Source: Serpula lacrymans var. lacrymans S7.9 | Taxonomy: Eukaryota > Basidiomycota > Agaricomycetes > Boletales > Serpulaceae | Direction of reading: 5' to 3' | DNA: 64,000 bases | Assembly (NCBI RefSeq): GCF_000218685.1 | Contig: NW_006763295.1 | Location: 2,554,882-2,618,881 of the forward strand | Part shown: in pieces, positions 50,633 to 62,783 of the stretch | Position numbering within the stretch: position 1 is the first letter of the stretch | How the letters are laid out: each line of letters begins with the position of its first letter | Notes under the pieces: generated by a model | Seen by the model: only the letters and a program-made list of their open reading frames with translations | Database searches by the model: none | What the model was told of the DNA's origin: nothing | Program-made: the position numbers and the translations under genes

Positions 50633-52941
50633 TCACGCAGGGTCCTGGATAGCAACTGGTTGTGGGTCCGGCGTGATCTTGAGAAAGCCGGCTTGTACGA
50701 GGAAATCCCATACTCGACTTGTCTTATTGACGTCGATTTTGACAAGATCCCTCGCTTCTCGCCGACGCAGTTTACCTCCACGTCGTGCATACTCTCGCAC
50801 AAGAGTTTCTTTGATGACGAGATATGGTTTGGGTAAGATACGGAGCTGTGAACAGAGTGTCTGTTCGGCTGGAGTGAGAAGGTGGAGGGAAGGGCTGTTG
50901 GCGAGGTTGAGGGGGGCAGCTGGAAAGTTCTGAGTGTTCGGAACAAGTTGCGCAATATTACATATTGCATACCTGGCTTGCGATTTGCAGGACCGGATGC
51001 TGAAGTACTCGCATTCGCTGCACCAAGCTTCGGTGTTATTTCCCGTTCATGACTTTTTCTGCCTTCCGATTCTCCTGCATAGCGTTAGACCGAAAAACAA
51101 ATGTCTCACAACGATGATACTCACGACCAGTACCTGCTGCACGAAGTTGTGACAAGCGCTCTGATGAGTAATAGTCGCGGGAAAGGTTTGCTTTGGCTTG
51201 GGCCTGTATTGATGGGGTTATTGGAGGGCTGACAAACGACAATGTAACATTCAGATATACCGACCCGTTTGATACAATCCACTTCATACTTTTCGATATC
51301 AGCAGCAGTCGTCAAGCCCATCCGACGATAATGTTGCAGCTCTTGGATTCTCTTTCGGAGTATTGCTTCGTCTGAATTCAAAGATGGGTCGACTTGCCTC
51401 TTCACAGCACAGTGATACAAAACACTTACAAAGTATGTCGGCAGTGAAAACTTCGTAATCCTCTGCTGTTTGAAGCCTCGCGAAGGGGCGAAGTCGCTGG
51501 ACAATATCCTTCTCGTCTTTCGGCCTCTTTTTCTCGGCAGCCTGCATCTAGAACGAAATGGCTCAGTTTGCTTTTTACGTCACTAGAAAAGGTCGTGCAG
51601 ACCTTCTTGTATTCCAACAGTCCCCTATCAAACATGATAGCCTTGGCCTCATGCCGCTTGTCTACTCGCTGGTTATACATCTCCAACAAGGTCAGCTTGA
51701 AGGCCAGCGATTCCTTCGTTTCGTATGGTGGTGGCTGCGTTACCTCCTCTGCATTGGCATCGTCATCGCCAGCCCCATTCTCCGTATTAGTATCTTCCGA
51801 TTTAGTCCGAGATTCTCGCTTTGGCAGGTCATTAACAGGGATATGATGTCCGTTTGTCGTCCCGTTCGTACCATTGACCAGAGTCTGAGTGCTACTTGTC
51901 GATTTTTTACCCGACTTTCTTTCCTCCACCCAACGTGCTCTTGCACGAACATCGAGATCGTTCTCATCCTCTATGATTTCATCGCCATTCCATTCGTTGC
52001 ATATTCCGAATTCGAGATCTTTTACCAGATCCTCTGCATCGTTATCCAACTCATGCTCGAACTCCAGTCGGCCAGGGAGGAATGTAGCCACTTCGTGTAT
52101 ACCTGGACCGGAGGTCGGAGCTGTTTTGGGCGGTGGCGGCGGGGCTGTGTTCATGTGCGACATTCGTCGCCGCTTTCTCTCCTGAAATTCGTTTGGATCT
52201 ATATTAAATTGAACATTCATATTCTAGGGAAGTCATTAAAACAAACTCTGCAAAATCTGATTCGATAAGCTCACAGGTAATGGCCAATTCGGAGAATCGA
52301 CGTAGACGGTGTTATAATGCTTTTCTACTTCTTCCTTTGTGCGCGTCCCGACATGTTCCGCTATTGCCTGCCAGTTACCCATACCTTGAAGGGATATCCC
52401 TTCTAGTAAGAGCAATTCTCTGTGACCGATTGTTAGAAGCAGGTCACGTTGGAAAGATATCGATCGGAAGAGATTGCGACTTACTCGTCTGCACCCCAAT
52501 CTTCCGAAAAGATCGGGTATGAGTGAAGTTCCTTTGCAATGATAGCGATCAGTTCACGAGGCTTAAGGTGACATCACGAGTGACTTACCACCATGCGATA
52601 TGCATGCCCTCGCTTGTGTTTTCCAAATTCCTTTCCCTGGCAGAAACAAGCGGGACAGATGTCCACACCGTCGCCTGGTTCACATACTGGGTCTGCGCAT
52701 TTGATACGGATGGAGTGTGTCAGATCACACATGCACGAGTCGCATTGAATCTGCAGCCCTGGTTCGTTCACCGCTGTATAGGTTTCCGGCGGGAGTGACG
52801 TAAGAAGAAAACGTGAGAAATAGTCCAATTTTCAAGAGAAAAGAGAGGAGACTGGCATGGCAAACCAGAGACAGAATAGGATATCAACGTACTTTGTATT
52901 TCATCCGGCTGATGCTGTCGCTTGCGATGTGAGACGGTCAT
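50633..52941 (-). CDS. ADA2: Ada2, transcriptional adaptor of SAGA-type acetyltransferase complexes
   Basis: Ten exons read by eye add up to exactly 580 codons (579 aa): 52941-52893, 52773-52589, 52531-52485, 52419-52275, 52223-51603, 51547-51430, 51371-51265, 51203-51125, 51074-50973, 50919-50633. Domain order is that of Ada2: a ZZ zinc finger ([18 protein letters not shown], then CPACF, about residues 24-75), [20 protein letters not shown] leading into a SANT/Myb domain ([20 protein letters not shown]), the conserved [15 protein letters not shown], and a C-terminal SWIRM domain ([33 protein letters not shown]). Ada2 binds the Gcn5 acetyltransferase and activates it on nucleosomes. It is divergent from CTR9. 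Intact. Confidence 0.95.
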
Positions 52942-53541
52942 TTAAGGCGTCCTGGTAAGCGGAAGAGTAGGGGCACGGTCCCAGTCTGGATCAAAGTGGC
53001 GGATACGGAAGGAGGAGCAATGTCGTATAAACGTGTTACCTATAGCTAGGCGAGATATTCGAAACTCGGAATGCAACAAATCCGTGCTGCAAGGGGGCCA
53101 AACGTGTAAGAGAACTGCAGGAATGTCGTTCGAGACGACGTCGTGTTCACAGGCTTCAAAGTCGGCAGCGACGACTGCAACAGCGGTCGATATTCGCGCC
53201 TGCGCTGTGGTCTTTTTGGGGCGTCGATGTCGTCTGCGGATGGTTGACGATGAAAAGGCTCGTCGCCGTCGTCGAGGATGAGGATGGGCTGTCGTCGTGA
53301 CGGCGAAGGAGCGGCACAGCACGGCGCGGCTCGGGAGTCGGTGTATGCACGTGACTCGTAGGCAGCGAAAGTCACTGGGTGAATCTTGTCCACAAGCATC
53401 CGTTGCACGTCGGCCACGTCTGGTCACTTCTGTATTTTGGAGACAAAACATCAATTTGTTTTTCTTCGCTTTTCTATTCTGGTCTAGATTGTTGCCCGGG
53501 TCAACTTTCTCGTCCGTTCCACCGAATACAAGGCATCCACA
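52942..53541. promoter_or_regulatory. Shared promoter region between ADA2 and CTR9
   Basis: 600 bases separate the two start codons on opposite strands. Long open frames here are shadows in GC-richer sequence, with no recognisable protein. A pyrimidine-rich tract (about 53455-53490) precedes the CTR9 start. No clear TATA box is seen for either gene. Confidence 0.6.
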
Positions 53542-56500
53542 ATGGAAGAAGCCTCGTATACTCCAGGACGGTCTATCGACATCGAGCTGGGTGGACAAGA
53601 AGTCATCACCATTGATTTGGATAACCTCGATACAAATCCCGATGATGTTATAGAGCTTCTGAAGGACGGACAATGCAAAGTCTGGGTTTGGACAAAGTTG
53701 GCTGGTGAATACTGGCGCAGAGGCTACCTGGAAGCTGCTGAGAAGATTGCGCAATCTGCTATTGACTGTGTGTGTCCTTTTGAAAGTAAAGTAAAGGTTC
53801 TGAATATTCTCCTGCTCTAGGTTTTCACGTAAATGGGGCTATTGCCTCTTCGCCGCCCATTTATTCTTTGCTTGCTAATATCCAAATAGCCCGTGCACGA
53901 AAGGCACCCAAACTCATAATACCTAGTGCTCGTAAGCCCCGAATCTTCTCAAAATACGAAGGGCTACTTACCTCCTTTTAGGCGAGGATAGACTGTCTAA
54001 TGAACGCCCGAAGGAAGAGTATTACAAAGAAGCTGCTCAGTACCTCAATTCTGGAGAAAGAGCTGCTGCGGAATCTGGAGAGGGTGTGGGTGGCACGTTG
54101 GCCTTTCTGACTCGAGGTATGCTCGCATTTTATTCTCAGGGCCGCCACTCACAGCAAATCTATCGCTGTATGAAGGTATACAACAATTGGCGACACGTTC
54201 TATGGATGATGCATTACGCTCATTCGAGGGTGTTTTGGCGGAAAAACCCACAAACTTGATCGCCCTATTGGGCAAGGTAAGCCTGAATTGGCATATGTTT
54301 TTAGAGATGTTATAACTGTAATATGAAGGCGCGTATACTCTACGCCAGACGGGGCTATCCTCAGGCTTTGAAATTATTCCAACAAGTTCTTCAACTCAGT
54401 CCGCAATGTCAACCAGATCCTCGTATTGGGATTGGTTTATGTCTTTGGGCTATGGACCACAAAGCCAAGGCTAAAGCAGCTTGGCAGCGGAGCTTAGAAG
54501 TTGTAAGTGCCCTGGATTCATATTCAGCCTTTGCGACATTAAAAACTTCTCGCCACAGAATCCCAGTGAATGGTCAGCGTTACTCTTGCTTGGGTTGGAA
54601 TCCATCAATGCGAGCAAAGCTGAGAATCAAAGTGAAGAGGAGAAAGCACACCTATTCCTCACCGGGACCAAGATGATTGAAAGGGCGTTCAATGCTAATC
54701 AGAAAAGTGCCGCAGCCGCTAATGCTTTGTGTGAACTGTTCTTGCGGAAAGGAAATTATAAGAGGGTTGGTATTCCCAGTGACCTTTTCCAGCCATTTGC
54801 TTGATTGAATTTTGTTCCCTGTAGGCTCTAAAATTAGCCGAACGAACAGTGCAATTTGCTGACACGCTCACTGTCCTCACCGAAGGGTATCTTCGGGCAG
54901 CTCGTGTATTACATGCTGAAGGCTCCATATCAGAAGCAACCAAGTATTACACCTCTGCTACAGAAGGGCAGCCGAAACACGTGTTAGGAGCGATTGGGCT
55001 CGCACAGATGCAGATACAAAATGGTATGTTTTCTTAAAATAATAATCAATATACTATAATCTTAATTTGAACGATCGGTAGATGAGGCAGCTGCTGCGAT
55101 TCATACTCTTGACACTCTCCTCCAACCACCAAATCCCCAGCGTTCACCTGAAGCTACTGTTATGCTCGCTTCATTACGCAGTCACCCAAGGCCGGGTATA
55201 TCAACTGACGATATGGTTCAGGAGAAAATCAAAGCTCGGGAACTCTACGATCGTGTCATAAAAAGTCTCGAGGATGATAACCGGATACACGACCGTGCCA
55301 AAGAGCCCTCACGAACGTCTCGTCGCATCCTCGATGACATGGATATGCATGCCGAAATTGCTAAACTGTGGCAGGAGGAAAACTTGGATCGCACAGGAAA
55401 GTCATTACGAGAGGCATTGCGGATAAGTGAGGCGACTGGACAAACCGACCCACGGTTGCTGAATAATCTGGGCGCACTGCAACATTTGGATGGGGACTTG
55501 GATCAAGCGAGGACGATGTACGAAAGTGCACTCACAACAGCCTCTGCACTTGGGTCAGAACTCGGTGAGGGCATGTCGACGTCGATCCTGTACAATCTAG
55601 CAAGAGTGTACGAAGAAAAGGGAGACGATACGATGGCCAGCGAAGCTTATGATAAGCTTTTGACCAGACACCCAGAATATGCTGATGGTAAAGTCGTCCA
55701 GATTTGCAGCTCTAGATGTCACTGATTTGAGCCCTTCGCAGCAAAAATCCGACAAGCCCAGATGCTTGCCAACCTTAATCATCCCAACGAAGCCCACGAG
55801 CTGCTCAAACAAGCACTTTCATCTCAGAATTCAAACCTTAATCTACGCGCCTTTTACACCTACTTCCTCATTCAAAGTAATCTTCCTAAACCAGCCAAAG
55901 ATTTCGTTTTCGCCACACTCAAAGACCACGACAAATATGATGTGTATTCGCTGTGTGCTGCCGGATGGATCATGTACCACCAGAGTCGTGAGAGTCGTGA
56001 TGCGAGCCCCAAAGGTCTGGAAGAGCGCAGGCGTGGGTTCCAGCGTTCTGCTGAATTCTACGAAAAGGCATTGCAGTACGATCCCAATTGTGCCGTAGCC
56101 GCTCAAGGTCTTGCTATCGTCACTGCCGAAGATTCACTCGGTTCCTTCAGCGCTCCTTCGTCCTCATCTACAGATGAAGCACAGAAGCGATTCAAGAATG
56201 CTCGCGATGCACTTGACGTCTTTGCTAAAGTCAGAGAGTCCTTGAACGATGGTAGCGTCTATGTCAACATGGGCCACTGTTATTATGCTCGCGATGAATT
56301 TGATCGTGCGGTTGAGAGTGTAAGTGTTCTCATTTACTCGTTTAACTATTGACATTTACCATTATGCACGTAGTATGAAACTGCGTCGTCACGGTTTTAT
56401 AGTGGTCACAACGTGTCTGTATTATTGTGTCTTTGCCGCTCATGGTATGCAAAGGCAAATAAAGACCAATCCTTCACATCCATGAACAAAGCTTTGAAAT

Positions 56501-57571
56501 TTGCTGAGATGGTGAGCTTCATTCCGGTCCAACTCTGTGTCTGTCAGCTAAAAATACTTTTCGAGGCTCTTCATATACAACCTAATGATAAGGCCATCGT
56601 GTATAACATCGCGATGATCCAGCAGAAAGCTGCTGAGTTACTCTTTGGTATTACCCCAGCCAAACGTTCTTTGAAAGATCTAGAGCGAGCTATTGCTCAA
56701 GCAGGTCATGCACAAAGGTATTGGCCCTTTCATAGGAGATTGGAGATTGATGTTGACACAGTACCCAAAGGTTGTTTGCATCTTTGGCAGCAGATCCGGC
56801 TCCGGTCGTACCATACAGTCGCGAAATGGCTGATCACAGAAGAAAATATGGTGAAAGTATGCTTCGAAGGGGAGATGAGCATCTATCAGCTCAAAAACAC
56901 TTTGAAGCTGAAGCCCATGCCAAGCTTGAGGCTGCAAGGCAGAAGAGACTGGAAGAAAAGCGACGACAAGAAGCCACGGAGGTAAGCGTTGAATCCTGTT
57001 TCAGTTTTTTCATGTGGTCTCATCTGTTTACGCATAGCTGGCGCGTGTCGAGGAGCTCCGCCAACAAGCAGAGAAACTTGCGGAAGAGAGACGAATAGCG
57101 AGAGAAACAGCTCTTGAGTGGTCGAGAGAAGTTCAAGTCGAGAGCGACGAAGAGCGCGAAAGGAAGTCTAAGAAGGCAGCAAGAAGACCCAAAATCGAGA
57201 ATGGGAGTGGGGACGAGGGTTTGGAGCCAAAGAAGAAACGTCGTGGAAAACTAAAGAAAGTCAGTGAGCACAACGAGCCAGCAGAAGAGAACGAGCAGCT
57301 CTTCAGCGACGAGGAGGGAGGGGATAATAAGCCCGCGAAGAAGGTATGATATTGTGCTGCCTTTCAGTCGCTGATGCTAATCCACATTAGCGTGGAATCA
57401 AGAAACGAGTCGTCCGGGACGACGACGAGCCAGAGAATATCGGGGGACCCCGCAAAAAACAATTGTTAGTTGCTTTGGTGTCTGAACGGAACTCGCACTA
57501 ATATTTCCTTCTTTTTCAGTAAAAGTAAAGAATATTTATCCGACACAGATGACGAAGAAGAAATGTCATGA
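53542..57571 (+). CDS. CTR9: Ctr9, TPR subunit of the Paf1 complex
   Basis: A multi-exon gene of about 1080 codons. The N-terminus has SIDIELGGQEVITIDLDNLD and VWVWTKLAGEYWRRGYLEAA. Tetratricopeptide-like repeats fill most of the protein, e.g. ARILYARRGYPQALKLFQQV, ALCELFLRKGNYKRALKLAE, LNNLGALQHLDGDLDQARTM and VYVNMGHCYYARDEFDRAVE. The C-terminal third is a charged coiled coil (about 56850-57150) followed by Lys/Glu-rich nuclear-type sequence ending SDTDDEEEMS. Ctr9 scaffolds the Paf1 complex on elongating RNA polymerase II and supports H2B ubiquitination and H3K4 methylation. No break was found. Introns are short with GT-AG ends. Confidence 0.93.
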
Positions 57572-57746
57572 CCTGGTGGATACATTTTTGTATGTTGTCA
57601 TTGTCTGTCTATATTGCTGTCCTGTATCGATCCATGTAATGAGTTATCACAATATGACTGTGTTCTTTATCTTACCATCAATAGCCATGGAAAGTATTCA
57701 ATATGATAGGTTGTACACAAAAAGTTTGCTCGATAATCAAAAATGA

Positions 57747-58445
57747 TCATGCAACGGTCTCTACGAGAGCGAGCAAGCTGTGTGTGCCTCCTTTCTCCTT
57801 TATGCACTCCCTCACGACATCTACCACCTCTCTTCCCCCTCCTCTATCCACAGGGCCCATTCTGGCTCCATTCAGCTCCCACACTCGTCCATGCACATCC
57901 ACAAAGCAAACATAATGAAAAGGGGGCTCCCATACCCAATCCTCTGACACTGCTGTCTGTCCTTGCAGCGCAATTGGGATGTAGGCATCGTCGAGAGCCT
58001 TGCTCGTTTCCAGAATCTTCTTACGCTCTTCTACAGATCTCGCATTCAAGACAGCATCAAGCACAGATCCAGGTGCGATATGACTTCTCGCGGAAGGAAT
58101 ATTACAGACTGCGTGTAAGAGGGCGTAGAAGCCGCAGGCGTTGTGGATTGTCTGCTTTACCCACATTACGCCTTCGCCTGTTATCTTATCGGCTTCGCTC
58201 ATTGATGCAATGCGCTGCGACTCCTCAAGCTGCAAAGTATCATCGTGCCCCTCTTTAGAAGAAGATATGAGAACGAATGCGACTATATGTCCCTGAATGA
58301 GGGCCAAGAGATCGGGGTCATCAAGAGAGAGTACGTCTTCAAAGTGAAGTGCAGACGAGGCGCCTAGTTTTTGAAGAAGAAGAGTAAAGAGCTGTGGATC
58401 GGATTCGAGAGGAGGAAATACTTTTTCATGTTTTGCTTTCGACAT
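57747..58445 (-). CDS. Ubiquitin C-terminal hydrolase, UCH family (peptidase C12)
   Basis: A single exon of 232 codons from ATG at 58445; in-frame codons upstream have no conserved start. UCH enzymes cleave small adducts from the ubiquitin C-terminus. Seen: N-terminal FPPLESDPQLFTLLLQKLG (typical opening), the oxyanion Gln and catalytic Cys in QTIHNACGFYALLHA, the catalytic His in FHYVCFVDVHG, then WELNGARMGPVDRG. In the family the residue in EL-D-G is the third catalytic residue; here it is Asn (codon AAT). Length fits the compact UCH-L3/Yuh1 class. Tail to tail with CTR9, 175 bases apart. Confidence 0.92.
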   Translation of the reverse strand: MSKAKHEKVFPPLESDPQLFTLLLQKLGASSALHFEDVLSLDDPDLLALIQGHIVAFVLISSSKEGHDDTLQLEESQRIASMSEADKITGEGVMWVKQTIHNACGFYALLHAVCNIPSARSHIAPGSVLDAVLNARSVEERKKILETSKALDDAYIPIALQGQTAVSEDWVWEPPFHYVCFVDVHGRVWELNGARMGPVDRGGGREVVDVVRECIKEKGGTHSLLALVETVA

Positions 58446-58655
58446 GAGGGCTACTGCAATGCTAAAGGATGAACTGGAATATGCTGGATAATAGTCAGAG
58501 GCAAGTCCGTGAATAATAAATACATCATAGTACATGTCACGGTCTCTATTACACTCTTTTGAGCCTGCACTACTTCTGCCGGTGGGTGAAATCTAAATCA
58601 ATACAAAACTACAATAGACTTCAGGTCACTTTTGCCTCGAGTGACAGAGTAGCTG

Positions 58656-59930
58656 TTAGACTGGTATATCCTGAATGTCATTGACATTCGCTGGCTGATC
58701 CTACAGGGAAAACGAATAAATCAGAATATCCCTTTCAACGACGCTAGGTCCTTTCTAACTCACCACTAAGCTCGAGATTAATCCACGCGATCTATTAGCG
58801 TGTAACGAATGGAATACATTGAATTGAAGTTGCTGTCCACCACTCGTAAGCTGAAGAGATAACATCTCCTTGGCCTTCTCTTTTGCCCGAATACTTGAAC
58901 GTTCGTTCAATCTAACATCGGAAACGATGCTCATCAGTAGAACATTCGAGAGTGACGAGTGACTTTTCGATACGAACAAGAGTACTGCAAATAATCCGTT
59001 ATCGTCGAACTTCTTCAATGGTGACACACGAACACTCACGCATGGTATTAGTATAGATATTAGGTATGTTCATGTGGAAAGGTAGCCTTGGATTATCATC
59101 GTAATTAGTATATATAGGCCGTGTAAAATGATCTTCCTGTCGGGATAGGTACGCACCAGTACCAATGGGTCTCTCCTACGAGCCATAGAACCAAAAATGT
59201 GATTTGAGCTGCTAAGAGGAGCAATCCACGATTAAGGACCAGAAGTCGGATCGACATGATAGTACCCCTTGTCCTGCGATGTATTGCCAGTAGGACATGA
59301 GAGAACAAGAAAATAAGAGAAATAAATATTACCCACTTTGTCACCCCTTTAGCATCAAGAAAGTACCACATTGCAGCTGTCGCGATGAAATCGCAAACCA
59401 TTGACACAATGATGGTGACATTCCCCACAATCTATGTGAATCTCAGTTAAAATATAGTACAACCGACGAGTGAATCGTATGACATACAACAACAACTTTA
59501 GTACCAGCATACTCCAAGGATGAATGTTCATCTAAGAGTCTGGCAAGGGCTAAATTGGTACGAAGCCGTTTTACAGCCTGATATGCACATGCAACCATGA
59601 GTGCGACCTACCGATGCTGAAACCTGACAGAGAATTAAGCAGCCATGTTTTGTCCTTACACTACTCAATATCAATGCTCACCTAAACTGCAGAGTGCGAA
59701 GAATACCTATAATTGACGTAAGCACGCGTTCAACCACCATAATAGAAATACACTAGCTATAACTAAGGCCACTGCCCAACTTTTTCTATTGACTTCATGA
59801 GAATATAAAGCGATTCCTTCACACCGGAAACAGAAAACGGACAGACCTAGAAAAATCTGACGGGCAAAAGATAATTGCGCACTGCATGGCTATCAGCTAC
59901 ACGATAAATGATACAGTTGATGGGCAGTTT
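58656..59930 (-). CDS. Multi-span membrane protein (DUF6534-like), 5' end unresolved
   Basis: Exons read from the 3' end: 58700-58656 (ends DQPANVNDIQDIPV and a stop), 58984-58764, then one ending at 59040 (LPFHMNIPNIYTNTM), one covering about 59433-59145 (VTIIVSMVCDFIATAAMWYF, WVIFISLIFLFSHVLLAIHR, LLLLAAQITFLVLWLVGETH), about 59620-59490 (VALMVACAYQAVKRLRTNLA) and about 59850-59700 (SWAVALVIASVFLLWWLNA). At least five hydrophobic segments are visible. The order of a cytoplasmic basic loop, hydrophobic helix and Y-x-N-T-x-L motif resembles the basidiomycete DUF6534 family, whose role is unknown. The start codon and first exons were not found. Confidence 0.65.
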
Positions 59931-61055
59931 ACAAGACTTCCACTATAGCCGAAGTTACAACACCGGCGCTGTACTCCCTGTGTTATCCTTTAGATTAGTG
60001 TCGTGCCTTTTGAGGTAGGGTTCGTACCATGGCAAAATGGTAAGAGCAGATGGATTGTCATAATTTTCAGCCTTATAAAGGGACAATTAGGGGGCGAAGC
60101 TGCAGGGGGGTGTTGAAGATTTACCAGGTAGAAGAAAAAGAGTTTAGCTAGAAATATCCAGTTCACAGTGTTGGCTGTACTATGGTAAAGTCTAAATGAG
60201 TAGAATCAATATTTCTTCCAAATGTTTTTTTTTACATTATGAGGGATACCTGGAGCACTGTGATGAGAACATGAAGAGATATAATGGAGTTGATGCTTAC
60301 AAATATCTTTATGGGCCATCCATCGCGATATTTTTGAAAGTAAAAATAGCTTTGCATGAACGTGCATCCAAAACATCTAGGTGTATATCGGCATATTAAA
60401 GTGCAAAGACAATTTACTAATGAACGAACAGCGTTGCAATAAGAATGCCTATAACAGACAAGTTAGGTCATAAGTTAAGCAAGCGCATATATCAAGATAA
60501 ATCCATACCCCAATAGCTAAATTCTAGATATCTGTTTTGTGATGGTAATAAAGATGTCATTCAGATACCAGCCAGGGAGAGAAACAGAGCACTTGTCGAT
60601 GTCATCTGATGACTGTATTTAAATGAGAATATATTAATAGAGATACGTCAAATATAGGCCAACTTGAAGGCATCGCACCAAACTGAGCACAGGTTGAGCT
60701 GGGCTGATTGTGATTGACAGATGCTTCTAGGCAGGCTGAACGCTGAAACATGACACTGGCAATCTCCAACCATAAGATGATCAATGAACACAGGTACCTC
60801 AGCAAAGCAGTGTGACTATGGCCTCAGATCTTGTTGCAACCTGTAGCAAACAAAGTTGGCAGTGCTTGATAAAGTATACTCACAGAATCAACTCAATATT
60901 TTGCAGCAATGCCGACGCACATTAGAAACAAAAACGGAAGAGGGGGACTGTCGCTTAACTCGGCAACGCTCACGTGTTTCTCGCTTATGCTCGCGTGGTT
61001 TCCCGTGTGGGATCCCTGAGCTGAGTGCAAAACAGATGTGGAGTGGCTGCCAATG
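59931..61055. other. Stretch without a recognisable gene
   Basis: It may hold the first exons of the membrane-protein gene. ORFs of 67-77 codons occur but show no recognisable motifs. Poly-T and AT-rich stretches are frequent. Confidence 0.45.
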
Positions 61056-61059
61056 GCCA

Positions 61060-61396
61060 AAAGAGACAGGGGTGCTGCAGGCACTCTAGAGAGTGGTGTA
61101 GGAAGGGGAGGTACCAAAGATGCATGACACTGGAGGTGCCACAGGTATCCTAGAGAGTATACAAGGAATTACAAAGAGGGAAGGTGCTGTGGACTCCCAA
61201 GAGAGTAGTGCAGAGCGGGGGGAGGTTACAAAGATGCATGACCAATATGGATTGGGGGTGCCACAGGCATCCTAGAAATTATTACAATGAAATGTAAAGA
61301 GGGAGGGTGCCATAGGTGCTCTAAAGAGTGGTATAGTGAAATACAGGGAGGGAGGGTGCCTTTGGCACCTTAGAGAGTGGTTATGCGGAGGGGAAG
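61060..61396 (+). repeat. Degenerate minisatellite
   Basis: About five imperfect units of 60-90 bases built around 'gggtgccacaggcatcctagagag' and 'ttacaaagagggagg', e.g. at about 61130, 61180, 61255, 61307 and 61357. Units differ by substitutions and indels. No coding frame. Confidence 0.65.
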
Positions 61397-61541
61397 TGTT
61401 ACAACCAAAGTTTTTATACTCTGGCATACAAGTGAGAACAAGCAGAGAGGGGTGATTGAGATAGTGGATAAAATCCGTGTAACAACCAAAGTTTGTATAC
61501 TCTGGCGCACAGTGAAGACAGGCAAAGAGGGATGAATGAAG
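61397..61541 (+). repeat. Two truncated LTR family A ends
   Basis: TGTTACAACCAAAG starts at 61397 and TGTAACAACCAAAG at 61478, each followed by 'actctggc...' as in the LTR at 7531-7949 (reverse). Both are cut after 60-80 bases. Confidence 0.7.
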
Positions 61542-61597
61542 GTGTCAGAACTGTGACCTTACAAAGTGTCAGAGTTACAGAATATGGGGATGGAGTA

Positions 61598-62227
61598 TGT
61601 CAGGCAACAAATACAAAGCTATATAACAAAATTCAATGCCTGGTCAAGTTCTTGCTGAAAGGCGGTGAAGCAGGGTATGAGGGTTGAAGAGTATTGATAT
61701 GGGCGCAAATCCAAACTAATATTGAACTAAAGAATAATACATTGAGTATGTACTTCCTTATATAGTGAACAACAATGGTCAGACCGAGAAAGGGAAGGGT
61801 TAAGAAAGTGGTCTGACCAATTAACTAACCAATAAGAAAAGAAAGAGAAAGTGGTCCAATCTATCGTATTTACTAATTGTATGAGAGAAAATATTGGTAA
61901 GAGATATACAATTGGCTGTATCAGTAAGCCCATGAGAAGGCGCTGACTCATAGCCTTCCTCGCTTATCAATATCCCCTCCAAATTATTCCCAGGCATAGC
62001 ATTGGATTGTTGCTATGTCATTTGAATATCTTCTCAAGGGTCTACAACAGTTTTCCTTTGTTGTAAGTACAATAGGACGTGAGTATGAATGGAGAATAAG
62101 AAGAAAAAGGATAAAAGTAATAGAATGCCAGCTGTAATCTCTAGTCCAAGAGCGAGAGGAGTGACAGGGAATGAATCAGATAACCACGACATGATGGGAA
62201 TGCAATAAGAAAAATCGATTCCTCACA
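61598..62227 (-). repeat. LTR family D, 3' LTR of a truncated gypsy element, 630 bp
   Basis: Plus strand TGTCAGGCAACAAATAC to GATTCCTCACA. It directly follows, in element sense, a stop codon and a polypurine stretch (AAAAGGGGAGCTAA) behind the chromodomain frame at 62258-62520, so it is a real 3' LTR. The solo copy at 34194-34828 is the same family. Confidence 0.85.
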
Positions 62228-62242
62228 TTAGCTCCCCTTTTA

Positions 62243-62520
62243 TAAAACTCGTGTCCTCATGAGTCCGGAAGCGGCACTCTGGAACTTGTTGGTAATCCAA
62301 TCAAAAAGCATCGGAGATTTAGAAGTCGCGGTGTAGTTTTTGTAAGGACAGAAGTGAAGAGAAGCGGTGATGATGCAAGGGGCGGCAGGATGCGTTTTGT
62401 GGAAAGTGGCGAGCAAATCAGAGACGTGTGTAAGATTGGTGTCGGGTTCCCAAGTACGTTCTGAGACCGGATAACCATGCCAGTGGACCAAGTAGTCGAG
62501 TTTAATGCCTTTCAGTTTGG
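62243..62520 (-). pseudogene. Gypsy pol C-terminus with chromodomain, truncated
   Basis: Reads LDYLVHWHGYPVSERTWEPD and SDLLATFHKTHPAAP, the second half of a chromodomain with its tail, followed by a stop near the LTR. The upstream part is cut off by the MITE-like sequence at 62536. Confidence 0.85.
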
Positions 62521-62535
62521 TTGGTCTGGATACAC

Positions 62536-62765
62536 ATCAGGAAAAAGCCTTTTGCTATATAGCAGAGGGGTTTGTACATATGTGCAAATAAAGCCTATTA
62601 TAGCACCTATAGCACTTATAGCACTATAAAAGCAACTATAGTACGATCAAAGTCCCTATAGTACTTTAAGAGCAACTATAGTATGATCATAGTGACCATA
62701 GTGTTATACAAGCAATAAGAGCAACAGGAGCAACAAAAGCAATAATAGTATTATAGACACAAAAT
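62536..62765. mobile_element. Second MITE end with CTATAG repeats, partial
   Basis: Begins ATCAGGAAAAAGCCTTTTGC and continues GCTATATAGCAGAGG, like the ends of 35998-36763. It is followed by repeated 'actatagtac/tatagcac' units. A matching right end is not visible, so the copy is truncated or very diverged. Confidence 0.55.
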
Positions 62766-62783
62766 TTAAAATGCTATATATGA

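Noticed and set aside
52942..53754. 270-codon minus-strand ORF between ADA2 and CTR9
   Set aside because: It overlaps the CTR9 first exon on the other strand, is low-complexity with Arg/His/Thr runs, and shows no family features.
58446..58535. Thirty extra in-frame codons upstream of the UCH start
   Set aside because: The UCH fold begins at the ATG at 58445; the upstream codons are hydrophobic and have no counterpart in the family.
61060..61400. CRISPR-like repeat array
   Set aside because: Units vary in length and sequence, there is no fixed repeat/spacer alternation, and the organism is a fungus.
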